Shown: positions 43,814 to 51,858 of the stretch, one piece after another
Numbering within the stretch: position 1 is the stretch's first letter
How the letters are laid out: every line of letters starts with the position of its first letter
NCBI GenBank assembly: GCA_021155885.1
Contig: JAJNBB010000018.1
Span: forward strand, 1 to 58,702
Source: Fibrobacteria bacterium
GTDB taxonomy: Bacteria > Fibrobacterota > Fibrobacteria > UBA11236
Direction: 5' to 3'
DNA length: 58,702 nt
Translations under genes and position numbers: made by a program
Notes under the pieces: generated by a model
Databases searched by the model: none
Told to the model about the DNA's origin: nothing
The model's input: only the letters and a program-made list of their open reading frames with translations

Positions 43814-44374
43814 ATGCTTCGCAGAAACCCCTCGGGCGACCGGCCCGTCATCGATCCCTCCGCCTTCATCGACCCCACCGCCATCATTTGCGGGAAGGTG
43901 GTCGTGGAGGAAGACGTTTTCATCGGCCCGTACGCGGTCATTCGCGCGGACGAGCTCGACGCGAACGGTGAAATGCAAGCCATCCGCATCGGCGCGGGCT
44001 CCAACATCCAGGACGGCGTGGTCATCCATTCCAAGGACGGGGCGGGCGTGACCGTCGGCAGGCGCGTCTCGATCGCCCACCGCGCCATCGTGCACGGCCC
44101 GGTCGAGGTAGGCGACGACTGCTTCATCGGCTTCAACGCGGTGGTGTTCAACTGCGTGCTGGGCAAGAGTTGCGTGGTGCGCCACAACGCGGTGGTCGAG
44201 GACGTCACGCTGACGGATTACTTCCATATTCCCGCCGCGTATTCGGTGCACTCCGAAACCGACCTCGACAAGATCCCGCGCATCACCCCCGACGCGGCCA
44301 AGTTCTCGGAGTCGGTGGTGAAGATGAACAACCACTTCGCGCGCGCCTATAAGGCCATCCAGAACGAACTCTGA
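43814..44374 (+). CDS. Gamma-carbonic-anhydrase-like hexapeptide-repeat protein
   Basis: 186 residues. Left-handed beta-helix: repeated [IV]-G-x-x-x-x-[IV] units (AFIDPTAIICGKVVVEEDVFIGPYAVIRADE, IRIGAGSNIQDGVVIHS, VTVGRRVSIAHRAIVHGPVEVGDDCFIGFNAVVFN). The His in VIHS and AHRAIVHG fit two of the three zinc ligands; the third position reads FNAVVFN where many enzymes have a differently spaced His, so catalysis is uncertain. Members act as carbonic anhydrases or acyltransferases of unknown substrate. A short C-terminal helix (VKMNNHFARAYKAIQNEL) is trimer-stabilising in related proteins. Confidence 0.85.
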   Translation: MLRRNPSGDRPVIDPSAFIDPTAIICGKVVVEEDVFIGPYAVIRADELDANGEMQAIRIGAGSNIQDGVVIHSKDGAGVTVGRRVSIAHRAIVHGPVEVGDDCFIGFNAVVFNCVLGKSCVVRHNAVVEDVTLTDYFHIPAAYSVHSETDLDKIPRITPDAAKFSESVVKMNNHFARAYKAIQNEL

Positions 44375-44376
44375 CC

Positions 44377-45171
44377 ATGGAGATGCGGGATCGGCCTCCT
44401 GTCTTTCGCGCCCTCGCGGGGACGGGCCTGCTCCTGTTGCTCCTGGCCTCCGCCGCGGCGGCGCAGTGGTCGTCCGCGCCCGTCGTGCGCCCCGAAATCC
44501 TCGCCGAGATTCCGCACGACACGGGGGCCTTCACCCAGGGCCTGGTGTGGGTCTCAGGCAACCTGTATGAAAGCACGGGCCTATATGGGCAGTCGACCCT
44601 GCGCCAGCTGCATCCCCGCACGGGCGCGGTGCTGCGCCGGCAGAAACTCGACGATCGCTATTTCGCCGAGGGCCTCGCGCACTTTCAGGGCGGCTTTCTC
44701 CAGCTGACGTGGCGCGAGGGCGTGGCGCTGCGCTACGCCCCGAACGACTGGAAAAAACCCTCGCGGTTCCGCTATTCCGGCGAGGGCTGGGGCCTGACGA
44801 ACATCGGCGCCTCGCTGTGGATGAGCAACGGGTCCGATACCCTCTACCGCCGCGACGCCGCGTTCCGGATCACCGGGCGCACGGCGGTGAAACTGAACGG
44901 GAGACCGCTGGCGCGCCTCAACGAACTGGAGGCCGCCGGCGGCAGGATCGTCGCCAACGTGTGGTACAGCGATTCCCTCTTCATCATCGACCCCGCCAAT
45001 GGGCGCGTGCTCGCGGTGGTGGACGCCTCCGCCCTGACCGCGCGCTGCGGACGGCGCTCCGGGGACGAGGTGCTGAACGGCGTGGCCTACGACCCGCTCG
45101 CGAAGGTGTTTTATGTCACCGGGAAAAAATGGCCGAAGCTATTCAAGGTGCGGATTCCCTTCGGGTTTTAG
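44377..45171 (+). CDS. Glutaminyl-peptide cyclotransferase (bacterial, beta-propeller type)
   Basis: 264 residues, 2 nt after the previous gene. Signal peptide ending AAAAQ. Five-bladed propeller pattern: DTGAFTQGLVW, LYESTGLYGQSTLRQ, FAEGLAHFQGGFLQLTW, SGEGWGLTNIGASLWMSNGSDTLY, LNELEAAGGRIVANVWYSDSLFIIDP, DEVLNGVAYD, FYVTGKKWPKLFKV. It forms pyroglutamate at the N-terminus of exported proteins; several mature proteins in this window would begin with Gln after signal cleavage, which would fit its role. Confidence 0.93.
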   Translation: MEMRDRPPVFRALAGTGLLLLLLASAAAAQWSSAPVVRPEILAEIPHDTGAFTQGLVWVSGNLYESTGLYGQSTLRQLHPRTGAVLRRQKLDDRYFAEGLAHFQGGFLQLTWREGVALRYAPNDWKKPSRFRYSGEGWGLTNIGASLWMSNGSDTLYRRDAAFRITGRTAVKLNGRPLARLNELEAAGGRIVANVWYSDSLFIIDPANGRVLAVVDASALTARCGRRSGDEVLNGVAYDPLAKVFYVTGKKWPKLFKVRIPFGF

Positions 45172-45232
45172 CTTTTTCCCCGTTTTCCGCGCTGTTGAAA
45201 CCTGATTCTCAATTAAGCTAGTTTACTCCCCG

Positions 45233-45571
45233 ATGCATTTCGCGCGCCTTCGGAGACTTCGGGGAACTTTCCACGCCCTGCTGGTGCTGGGTTACCTGGC
45301 CTTGGGCTTGGCTTCAGCCTGGCACGCGCCCCACTTTTCGCAGGCGCGGGCGGCGATCGACGTGGACGGCCATGTCGAGCACGAAGCCGTGTTCGACGGC
45401 GCATGCGCGTTGTGCACGGTCAAGGCTTCGTCCGAACTGGGCCCCGCGCGCTTCGTCCACCGTTCGACGGGTGGGGCGGCCTGTGTTTGCCCTGCGCGGC
45501 ATGCGCGCCTCATCGCAGCCGACGGAGCCTGGTCGGCCCGTCCGCGCGCGCCCCCGGCCCTCCTCTCCTAA
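45233..45571 (+). CDS. Small secreted Cys/His-rich protein, first gene of the metal cluster
   Basis: 112 residues. Signal peptide (LLVLGYLALGLASAWHA), then a potential metal-binding layout: HAPHFSQ, DVDGHVEHEAVFDGACALC, FVHRS, AACVCPARHARL. The H-x-x-H and C-x-x-C pairs in an exported protein next to ZnuA-like genes suggest a zinc or other metal chaperone, similar in style to DUF2946-type proteins. Not firmly assigned. 61 nt after the cyclase gene. Confidence 0.65.
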   Translation: MHFARLRRLRGTFHALLVLGYLALGLASAWHAPHFSQARAAIDVDGHVEHEAVFDGACALCTVKASSELGPARFVHRSTGGAACVCPARHARLIAADGAWSARPRAPPALLS

Positions 45572-45603
45572 ACCGCTCCATCCGTCACGGATCCGGAGGG
45601 CGA

Positions 45604-45617
45604 TGAACCACGGTTCA
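45604..45617. promoter_or_regulatory. Palindrome TGAACC-AC-GGTTCA before the metal porin gene
   Basis: A perfect dyad of 6 bp arms with a 2-nt centre, 49 nt before ATG 45666. It does not match the known Zur consensus. Could be an operator of a metal-responsive regulator or chance. Confidence 0.3.
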
Positions 45618-45665
45618 CGCTCCCGTTTTTCCGTCCCCAGACCAAAGCGCTTTTCAGGAGGGGCC

Positions 45666-46757
45666 ATGCCTTTCAATTCGTTTCCAAAAATTTTTAAAAA
45701 GCAGACATTCCTAACATTCTTGATTTCGTTGGCCTCGCTGCCGGCCGCCGCCGTCGCCGGGGTGATGAATCCCGATATTTCGGCCCTCGGGCAGGTGCGC
45801 GCGGCCCTGACCGACGACGCGGGCTCTCCGGACCAAAACCGTCCGACGCTGGGCCTGGGAGAGACCGAATTGATTTTCGACGCGGCCCTGAACCCGTATT
45901 TCCGGGGAGCCTTCACGTTCGCCGCGGGCGAGGAAGGGTTCGGCGTCGAAGAGGCGTACGCGTCCATGATCCAGGGGTTGCCCTGGGGCCTGGGCCTGAA
46001 GGCGGGCAAGTACCGCCTGGGTTTCGGAAGGATCAATCCCGTGCACCCGCACGCCTACCCGTTCCTCGATGCGCCGCGGGCATGGGCGTCGCTGATGCCC
46101 GGAGGCGAGGAGGGCTTCAACGAAACGGCGGTGCAGGTTTCCGACCTGCTGCCGACGCCGGGAACCTGGGCCTCCACGGTGTCGGTGGACGCGATCCAGG
46201 GAAGTTCCTTCCACACGGAGGACGAGCGCACCCGGCTGGGATGGCTGGGCCGCTGGAGCAACGCCTTCCTGATCGGGGAGAAGGGAGCGCTCGAGGCCGG
46301 TGTATCGGGCGCGACGGGACTAGACGCCATCGACGCGGGCGCGCGAGGGTATTTGCTGGGAGCCGACCTCAAGGTGAAGTTTTACCTGTCCGGAGGGTCG
46401 CAGTTCACGTTGCAAACCGAGGCCGCGCTTCGCCGAAGCCATGCGCTGGACACGGCCACCGGGGCGGCTCCGGCGGAGCAGCGGGAGGGTTTTTATGGCT
46501 TCGCGGACTACCGCTTTCGCACGCGCTACAACGCGGGCGTGCTGTTCGAGCAGTGGGAGCGCTCGCTGGCGGAAGGCGGGGTTCCGGGGTCGGCGGACCG
46601 CGCGGTCAAGGTTTTCGCGGGCTTCGCGGTACTCGAGGAAAGCACCGTGCTGCGCGTGGCGTTCGAGCATTTCATGCCGGACGGGGGCCCGGCGGTGAAC
46701 ACCGCGTCGGCGCAGCTTCTCTTCAGCATGGGGCCGCACAAGGCCCACAAATTTTAA
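45666..46757 (+). CDS. Outer-membrane beta-barrel of the metal-uptake cluster
   Basis: 363 residues. ATG 45666 with AGGAGG just upstream was chosen over ATG 45603 because it begins the natural signal peptide (MPFNSFPKIFKKQTFLTFLI). The mature protein is all alternating beta strands (GLGETELIFDAAL, YFRGAFTFAAGEEGFGVEEAYA, GLGLKAGKYRLGFGRINPVHPHAYPFLD) and ends in Phe (HKAHKF), the classic BAM signal. Contains several His in one loop and at the end. Position next to znuA-like genes suggests a metal- or metallophore-permeable channel; I infer this only from context. Confidence 0.75.
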   Translation: MPFNSFPKIFKKQTFLTFLISLASLPAAAVAGVMNPDISALGQVRAALTDDAGSPDQNRPTLGLGETELIFDAALNPYFRGAFTFAAGEEGFGVEEAYASMIQGLPWGLGLKAGKYRLGFGRINPVHPHAYPFLDAPRAWASLMPGGEEGFNETAVQVSDLLPTPGTWASTVSVDAIQGSSFHTEDERTRLGWLGRWSNAFLIGEKGALEAGVSGATGLDAIDAGARGYLLGADLKVKFYLSGGSQFTLQTEAALRRSHALDTATGAAPAEQREGFYGFADYRFRTRYNAGVLFEQWERSLAEGGVPGSADRAVKVFAGFAVLEESTVLRVAFEHFMPDGGPAVNTASAQLLFSMGPHKAHKF

Positions 46758-46766
46758 GGGGAAGTC

Positions 46767-47672
46767 ATGAAACGAGAGCAAAAGTTGGGGGTCATTCTGG
46801 CCGCATTGTGCGCCTCCCTCGCCGGCGCCAAGGTGAAGGTCGCGGCCTCGTTGCCGGACCTGGCGTCGATCGCGGCCTATGTGGGCGGCGATCAGGTGGA
46901 GGTGTTTTCCATCGCGCGGCCGAATGCCAACCCGCATTTCGTCGAGGTGCTGCCATCGTACATGATCCGGGTGGCGCGCGCGGACGTCTACCTCAAGGCC
47001 GGCCTGGGAATGGACCCGTGGGCGGACGCCGTCCTGGAAGGGTCGCGCAATAATTCCATCCGGGTGGTGGACGCCTCCGCGGGCGTCGCGGTGCTCGAGA
47101 AACCCGCGGGGAAGGTGGACGCTTCGCAGGGCGACGTGCACCCCCAGGGGAACCCCCACTACTGGCTCGATCCCGCCAACGGAGCCCGCATCGCGGAAAC
47201 CGTGCGCGACGCCCTGAAGCGGGCCGATCCGGCGCACGCGGCCCTGTACGACGCGAACGCGGCGCGCTTCCGGGCCGAGGCCGAGACCCGCCTCGAAGGG
47301 TGGAAGGAAAGGATGGCCCCGCTCAAGGGAAGCGCCATCGTGACCTATCATTCCTCGTGGGTTTACTTCGCGCGCGCGTTCGGCCTCCGCGTCGTGGGAC
47401 ACGTGGAGCCGTTTCCGGGCATACCGCCCACGGCGCGTCATCTCCGTGATCTCGTGGGCGTTATCCGCGCGAGCCAGGCCAAAATCCTGTTGCAGGAGCC
47501 TTACTACCCGGGCAAAGATCCCGAGTTCCTCGCGCGCGAAACGGGGATACGGGTGCACCGGTTCACCCCCGCGTGCGAGGGAACCGCCCCGGGGGACTAC
47601 CTGAAGCATTTCGACGCCATGGTGGCGGCGCTGTCCGGCGGCGGGTCCGGCGCGAAGGGGGGCAAGCCATGA
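46767..47672 (+). CDS. Zinc/manganese ABC transporter substrate-binding protein (ZnuA family)
   Basis: 301 residues. Signal peptide ending LAGAK. Possible metal ligands: His in NANPHFVEVLPS, His in NPHYWLDPANG, and Glu in VEPFPGIPPTARHL; the fourth ligand would be an acidic residue near the C-terminus. The NPHYWLDP form is seen in a subset of the ZnuA/MntA family. There is no long His-rich loop. 9 nt after the barrel gene; coupled to the next gene by ATGA. Confidence 0.9.
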   Translation: MKREQKLGVILAALCASLAGAKVKVAASLPDLASIAAYVGGDQVEVFSIARPNANPHFVEVLPSYMIRVARADVYLKAGLGMDPWADAVLEGSRNNSIRVVDASAGVAVLEKPAGKVDASQGDVHPQGNPHYWLDPANGARIAETVRDALKRADPAHAALYDANAARFRAEAETRLEGWKERMAPLKGSAIVTYHSSWVYFARAFGLRVVGHVEPFPGIPPTARHLRDLVGVIRASQAKILLQEPYYPGKDPEFLARETGIRVHRFTPACEGTAPGDYLKHFDAMVAALSGGGSGAKGGKP

Positions 47673-48490
47673 TGATTTTCGAGTATCACTTCGTCCTGAC
47701 GGCCCTGGCGCTGTGCTTGATGCTGGCGGGCATCCTCAGCGTCTTCGGCCATCACGTGGTCCGGCGCGGGGTGATCTTCGTCGATCTTGCCCTGGCCCAG
47801 GTCGCCGCGCTGGGCGCCAGCGTGGGCATTCTTCTCGGTTACGGCGAGGACGCGCCGGTGAGGAACTTCCTCCTCTCCCTGACGTTCACGCTGGCGGGCG
47901 CGGCGCTTTTCTCCTGGTTCCGCACGCGCCAGCGCGCGCCCATCGAGGCCCTGATCGGCATCACCTACGCCGCCGCCATGGCCGTTTCGCTTCTCCTGCT
48001 CGAGCGCTCCGCCACCGGCTCCGAGGAACTCAAGGAAATGCTGGTGGGCTCCATCCTCACCGTGCCCCCCGGGCAGCTGTACGGCGCGGCCTTTCTGTGC
48101 GCCTTGACCGGCCTGGTCCTCTGGCTCGCCCGCGGCCCGCTCTTCCGCATCACGGACGATCCCGCGGCCGCCTCAGCCTCCGGGTTGCGCCTCGGCGCCT
48201 GGGACTTTCTGTTCTATGCGGCCTTCGGGGTGCTGGTGACCTTCGCCGTCAAGGCCGCGGGGGTGCTGCTGGTGTTCGCTTTCCTCATCGTGCCTTCGCT
48301 GGCTTCCATCATGGCCGTCAACGGGACGAGGGCGCGCCTGCTCTTCGGCGGGGGGTTCGCATTTATCGGCTGCCTGCTGGGCATGGAGGCCTCGCTGCGT
48401 TTCGACGTCTCCGCCGGTCCCGCGATCGTGGCGGTTTTCGTCGCGCTGCTGGTCCTTTCGGGGAGCATTAAAAGCATTTTTAAGGGGTGA
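47669..48490 (+). CDS. ABC-3 family metal permease (ZnuB/MntB type)
   Basis: 273 residues with about eight membrane segments. ATG 47669 overlaps the stop of the binding protein gene. Recognisable parts: GHHVVRRGVIFVDLALAQVAALGASVGILL (first conserved helix pair of ABC-3), RAPIEALIGITYAAAMAVSLLL, EELKEMLVGSILTV (coupling region) and VFAFLIVPSLASIM. No ATPase for this permease is beside it; the nearest is at 50693. Confidence 0.93.
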   Translation: MMIFEYHFVLTALALCLMLAGILSVFGHHVVRRGVIFVDLALAQVAALGASVGILLGYGEDAPVRNFLLSLTFTLAGAALFSWFRTRQRAPIEALIGITYAAAMAVSLLLLERSATGSEELKEMLVGSILTVPPGQLYGAAFLCALTGLVLWLARGPLFRITDDPAAASASGLRLGAWDFLFYAAFGVLVTFAVKAAGVLLVFAFLIVPSLASIMAVNGTRARLLFGGGFAFIGCLLGMEASLRFDVSAGPAIVAVFVALLVLSGSIKSIFKG

Positions 48491-49662
48491 TCTACCGCTC
48501 CCTTTTGTGCGCCACCGTCCTGCTGTGCACGGCCTGCCAGGACGGCCGCGGCGCCTCGCGCGAGGCCGCTCCCGTCCATCTTGCCGACTCCGCGCGCGCG
48601 GCCCCGCTCCGCTGGGCCAAAAGCGTGTCCTGGGAAAAGCGGGGTTCCCGCGTCGAGGTGATCGTGACGCGGCCCTGGAAGGGGGCCCGCGAGCCCCTGC
48701 GTTACGTGCTGCTGCTTCCCGGGGACACGGGCGCCTCCTTCGGTTCCAAGGCCCCGCAGCCCGCGGCCATTTCCGTTCCCGTGCGCCGCATCGCCTGCCT
48801 GGCCTCGGTGCACGTCGGGTACCTGAAGGCGCTGAACGCGGCCGGGACCATCATCGCCGTGGACGCCGCGAACCACATATACGACGAGGGCGTTCGCAAC
48901 CGCGTGAAGTCGGGAAAAATTTTCGCGGCGGGCTCCGGTTCGCAGCTCAACGTGGAACGCCTGCTCGCCGCCAAGCCCGACCTCGTGGTGGCCAACGCGG
49001 TGGGGCTTTCGGAATACGAGGCCTTGCGGCGGCTGAGCCGCGCCGGGATCCCCGTGCTGGTCACCTCCGAGTGGATGGAGGATCACCCGCTGGCGCGGGC
49101 GGAGTGGGTGCGGTTGTTCGGGTTGCTGCTCGGCAGGGAACGGCAGGCCGATTCCCTTTTCGCCTTCATCGAGGCATCGTACCGCGCCCAGGCCGCCGCC
49201 GCGCGCGCGAAGTCCGTCAAGCCCACCGTGCTGCTGGGCGGTCCCTTTCGCGACCAGTGGTTCGTCTCGGGAGGCCGCAGCTATATGGCCCGCTTCCTCG
49301 AGGACGCGGGCGCGGACTACCTGTGGAAGCGGGACACCACCGCCGGCGGCGTGCCGCTGAGCTTCGAGGCCGTGCTCACGAAGGCGCGCGCCGCGGACAT
49401 CTGGATGTATCCGGGGGATTACACCAACCATTGGCGCACGCTCGCGGACGGTTCCCGGCAGGACGCGCGCTTCGAGGCGTTCGGCGCCTTTCGCCGCGGT
49501 GACGTTTACAACAACGACGCGCGCCGCCTGCCCGACGGGGCCAACGACTATTGGGAGTCGGGGAACGTGAACCCCCATCGCCTGCTCGCCGACCTGGTGT
49601 CGATCTTTCACGGCGACGAGGACTCCCTCTTCTACCACCGGCGCGTCCCCCCCGGCCCGTGA
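48487..49662 (+). CDS. FecB/BtuF-type substrate-binding lipoprotein
   Basis: 391 residues from GTG 48487 (GTGA overlap with the permease stop). Lipobox LLCTAC (Cys17). After a 50-residue linker comes a type III binding-protein fold: RIACLASVHVGYLKAL, IYDEGVRNRVKSGKIFAAGSG, NVERLLAAKPDLVVANAV, LVTSEWMEDHPLARAEWVRLFGLLLG, QWFVSGGRSYMARFLEDAGADYLW, GDVYNNDARRLPDGANDYWESG. The family carries iron siderophores, heme, cobalamin or other metallophores. Confidence 0.9.
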   Translation: MIYRSLLCATVLLCTACQDGRGASREAAPVHLADSARAAPLRWAKSVSWEKRGSRVEVIVTRPWKGAREPLRYVLLLPGDTGASFGSKAPQPAAISVPVRRIACLASVHVGYLKALNAAGTIIAVDAANHIYDEGVRNRVKSGKIFAAGSGSQLNVERLLAAKPDLVVANAVGLSEYEALRRLSRAGIPVLVTSEWMEDHPLARAEWVRLFGLLLGRERQADSLFAFIEASYRAQAAAARAKSVKPTVLLGGPFRDQWFVSGGRSYMARFLEDAGADYLWKRDTTAGGVPLSFEAVLTKARAADIWMYPGDYTNHWRTLADGSRQDARFEAFGAFRRGDVYNNDARRLPDGANDYWESGNVNPHRLLADLVSIFHGDEDSLFYHRRVPPGP

Positions 49663-49670
49663 CCCGCCCG

Positions 49671-50696
49671 ATGAATCGTCCCGCCGTTCTGTTCCCCCTG
49701 CTTTTCCTGATCGTGGCGCTGGCCTTCGCGGCGGACGTCGCGTTCGGCCCCGTGACGGTTTCCTGGAAGGAAATCCTGGCGGCCCTGGGGGGAAGCTGGG
49801 GGAACGGGGGGGACGGCGCGGCTTCCACCATCATCCTCCGCGAGTTCCGCCTGCCGCGCGCCGTGGCCGCGCTCTGCGCGGGGGCGGGCCTGGGCGTCGC
49901 GGGGTTTCTGCTGCAAACGCAGTTTCGCAACCCGCTCGCCGGACCCGCGGAGCTGGGGATCAGCTCCGGCGCGGGCCTGGGCGTGGCGGCCTTGCTGCTG
50001 GTCGAGCCCCTGCTTCCGGCGGCGCTGCTGAACGCGCTCGGCCCCTGGCCCCTGGCCGCCACCGCCGCGCTCGGCGCGGCCGCCACGGTGGCCCTCGTCA
50101 TGGTTCTATCGGCGCGCCTGTGGGACTCCGCCTCGCTGCTGCTGGCCGGCCTGATGATCGCGAGCGCCTGCGGCGCCGTCATCAGCCTCATGCAGTACTT
50201 CAGCGAGGCGGCCCAGCTCAAGGCTTACGCCCTCTGGGGCTTCGGCGGCCTGGGAGGCGTCACCTGGGCCCAGAACGGCGTGCTCGCCCTCTGCGTGGCC
50301 GCCGGCCTGACCGTGTCCTGGATGCTTTCGCGGCCGCTCTATGCGACCTTGCTGGGCGACTCCGCCGCCGCCGCGCTCGGGATTCCCGTGCGGCGCTTCC
50401 GCCTGCTGACGCTCGCGGCCGCGAGCCTGCTCTCCGGGGTCGTGACGGCCTTCTGCGGCCCGGTCGCCTTCGTCGGCCTGGCCGTCCCGCACCTCGCGCG
50501 GTTCTGCGTGCGCGGATCGGACCCGCGCCTCGTGCAGCCCGCCTGCATGCTGATCGGCGCGGCCCTGCTGCTCATCTGCGACGGCCTCAGCCATTTTCCC
50601 GGACGCGACGCCGTGCTGCCCCTGAACGCGGTCACCTCGCTGTTCGGCGCGCCCACCGTGCTGTACTTCCTGCTGCGCCGCGCGAGGAGCGCGTGA
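49671..50696 (+). CDS. FecCD-family ABC permease
   Basis: 341 residues. Multiple membrane helices with FecCD signatures: LPRAVAALCAGAGLGVAGFLLQTQFRNPLAGPAELGISSGAGLGV, LLLAGLMIASACGAVISLMQYFS, LKAYALWGFGGLGGVTW (coupling), LGIPVRRFRLL, FCGPVAFVGLAVPHLARF. ATG 49671 taken; GTG 49659 (overlapping the stop before it as GTGA, like two other junctions in this cluster) is an equally plausible coupled start. Works with the preceding binding protein and following ATPase. Confidence 0.92.
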   Translation: MNRPAVLFPLLFLIVALAFAADVAFGPVTVSWKEILAALGGSWGNGGDGAASTIILREFRLPRAVAALCAGAGLGVAGFLLQTQFRNPLAGPAELGISSGAGLGVAALLLVEPLLPAALLNALGPWPLAATAALGAAATVALVMVLSARLWDSASLLLAGLMIASACGAVISLMQYFSEAAQLKAYALWGFGGLGGVTWAQNGVLALCVAAGLTVSWMLSRPLYATLLGDSAAAALGIPVRRFRLLTLAAASLLSGVVTAFCGPVAFVGLAVPHLARFCVRGSDPRLVQPACMLIGAALLLICDGLSHFPGRDAVLPLNAVTSLFGAPTVLYFLLRRARSA

Positions 50697-51463
50697 ACGC
50701 CGCGCCCCTTCTCGAAGCGCGCGGCGTGTCCGCGGGCTATGCCGGCGCCCCCCTCTTCCCGGCGTTCGACCTCTCCGTACGCGCGGGCGAGCTCGTCTGC
50801 CTGCTGGGCCGCAACGGCGCGGGCAAGACGAGCTTGCTGAAAACCCTCGGCGGCATCCTGCAACCGCTGTCCGGAACAGTGTCCCTGCAGGGAAACGCCG
50901 CCGCGGGTTTGTCCGGGCGCGAACGCGCCCTACGCGCCGCGCTGCTGCTCACCGACGGCGGCCTGCCGCCCTTTTTGCTGGGGCGCGAACTCGTGGCGCT
51001 CGGCCGCACGCCGCATGCGTCCTGGTTCTCCGCGGCGCGCCCGGAGGACGAACGCATCGCCCGCGCCGCCATGGAGCGGCTTCACTGCGCGCACCTCGCC
51101 GAGCGCCGCCTCGGCGAGCTCAGCGACGGAGAGCGCCAGCGCCTGTGCCTGGCGCGCCTGCTGGCGCAGGACGCCCCCCTGCTGCTTCTGGACGAGCCCC
51201 TCGCGCACATGGATCTTCCCGCGAAAGCCGAACTGCTCGGGCTTCTGCGCGATTGGACGCGCGCGGACCGCGGCGTGCTGGCCGCCGTGCACGAAGTCGA
51301 TCTCGCCCTCGGTTTCGCGGACCGTTGCCTGATGCTCATTCCCGGCGAAGCCCCCTTCCTCGGCGCGCCCGAGGACGCCGCGGGCCCCGCCCTGCGGCGC
51401 GCGTTTCCGGGCTGGCCCGAGTTCTGGAACCCGCTGGGATTAAGGCGCGCGCGGCCCGATTAG
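50693..51463 (+). CDS. ABC transporter ATPase (FepC/BtuD type)
   Basis: 256 residues. GTG 50693 overlaps the permease stop (GTGA) and has GAGGAG upstream. Walker A GRNGAGKTS, signature LSDGERQR (usually LSGGERQR), Walker B LLLLDEPLAHMD, switch His in VHEVD. It is the only ATPase in a cluster with two permeases of different families, so it may energise one or both. Confidence 0.93.
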   Translation: MNAAPLLEARGVSAGYAGAPLFPAFDLSVRAGELVCLLGRNGAGKTSLLKTLGGILQPLSGTVSLQGNAAAGLSGRERALRAALLLTDGGLPPFLLGRELVALGRTPHASWFSAARPEDERIARAAMERLHCAHLAERRLGELSDGERQRLCLARLLAQDAPLLLLDEPLAHMDLPAKAELLGLLRDWTRADRGVLAAVHEVDLALGFADRCLMLIPGEAPFLGAPEDAAGPALRRAFPGWPEFWNPLGLRRARPD

Positions 51464-51858
51464 TCGTTTCAGCCCGTAGAATTTGTAACGGGAAAATTTG
51501 TATCAAATCGACAAAGGGACACTCTTCCCGGCCTTTGCCACAAAGTCAAAAATGATAGCTTTTTGACGAATTCGTTCGCTATTCCGAATAATCAGGACAT
51601 GAGTTTGCGTCTTTATTAACAAGAGATTCTCGCTCTTTCTCACACTTTCACAAGTCCAATTTCGAAATGTGGAATTTGTCGGTATTTTTTGACATTCATG
51701 TTCCGGCATGATTCTTTCTTTACTAAAATCTCACGCATCGCTTCAAACGCGCGGGGTTCAAGGGAACGGTTCGCGGCCCGGCGGCCCGATGCGTTGAAAA
51801 GATTCGTTGCGTAAAATTTCAAAGGCTCCTGTTGCTAGGAGCTAGAACTGACGGTTTC
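51464..51858. other. AT-rich intergenic region before the AAA+ regulator
   Basis: 395 nt, clearly more AT-rich than anything else in the window. No convincing gene. It holds a promoter-like TTGACG (51563) - 18 nt - AATAAT (51587), a palindrome ACGAATTCGT (51566-51575) next to that -35, a consensus TTGACA at 51689 without a good -10, and a hairpin GCTCCT-6 nt-AGGAGC (51825-51842) close to the start of the next gene. Confidence 0.45.
51563..51592 (+). promoter_or_regulatory. Possible sigma70 promoter with overlapping palindrome
   Basis: TTGACG and AATAAT separated by 18 nt; ACGAATTCGT palindrome overlaps the -35. It would give a 5' leader of about 260 nt for the regulator gene. Confidence 0.4.

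Noticed and set aside
51503-51822. Two short minus-strand frames in the AT-rich gap
   Set aside because: One starts only at TTG and the other has no ribosome-binding site; both are AT-rich with no recognisable features and could arise by chance.
51825-51842. Sigma54 (-24/-12) promoter just before the AAA+ regulator
   Set aside because: The GG and GC dinucleotides are only 8 nt apart rather than 10, and the segment is better explained as a hairpin.
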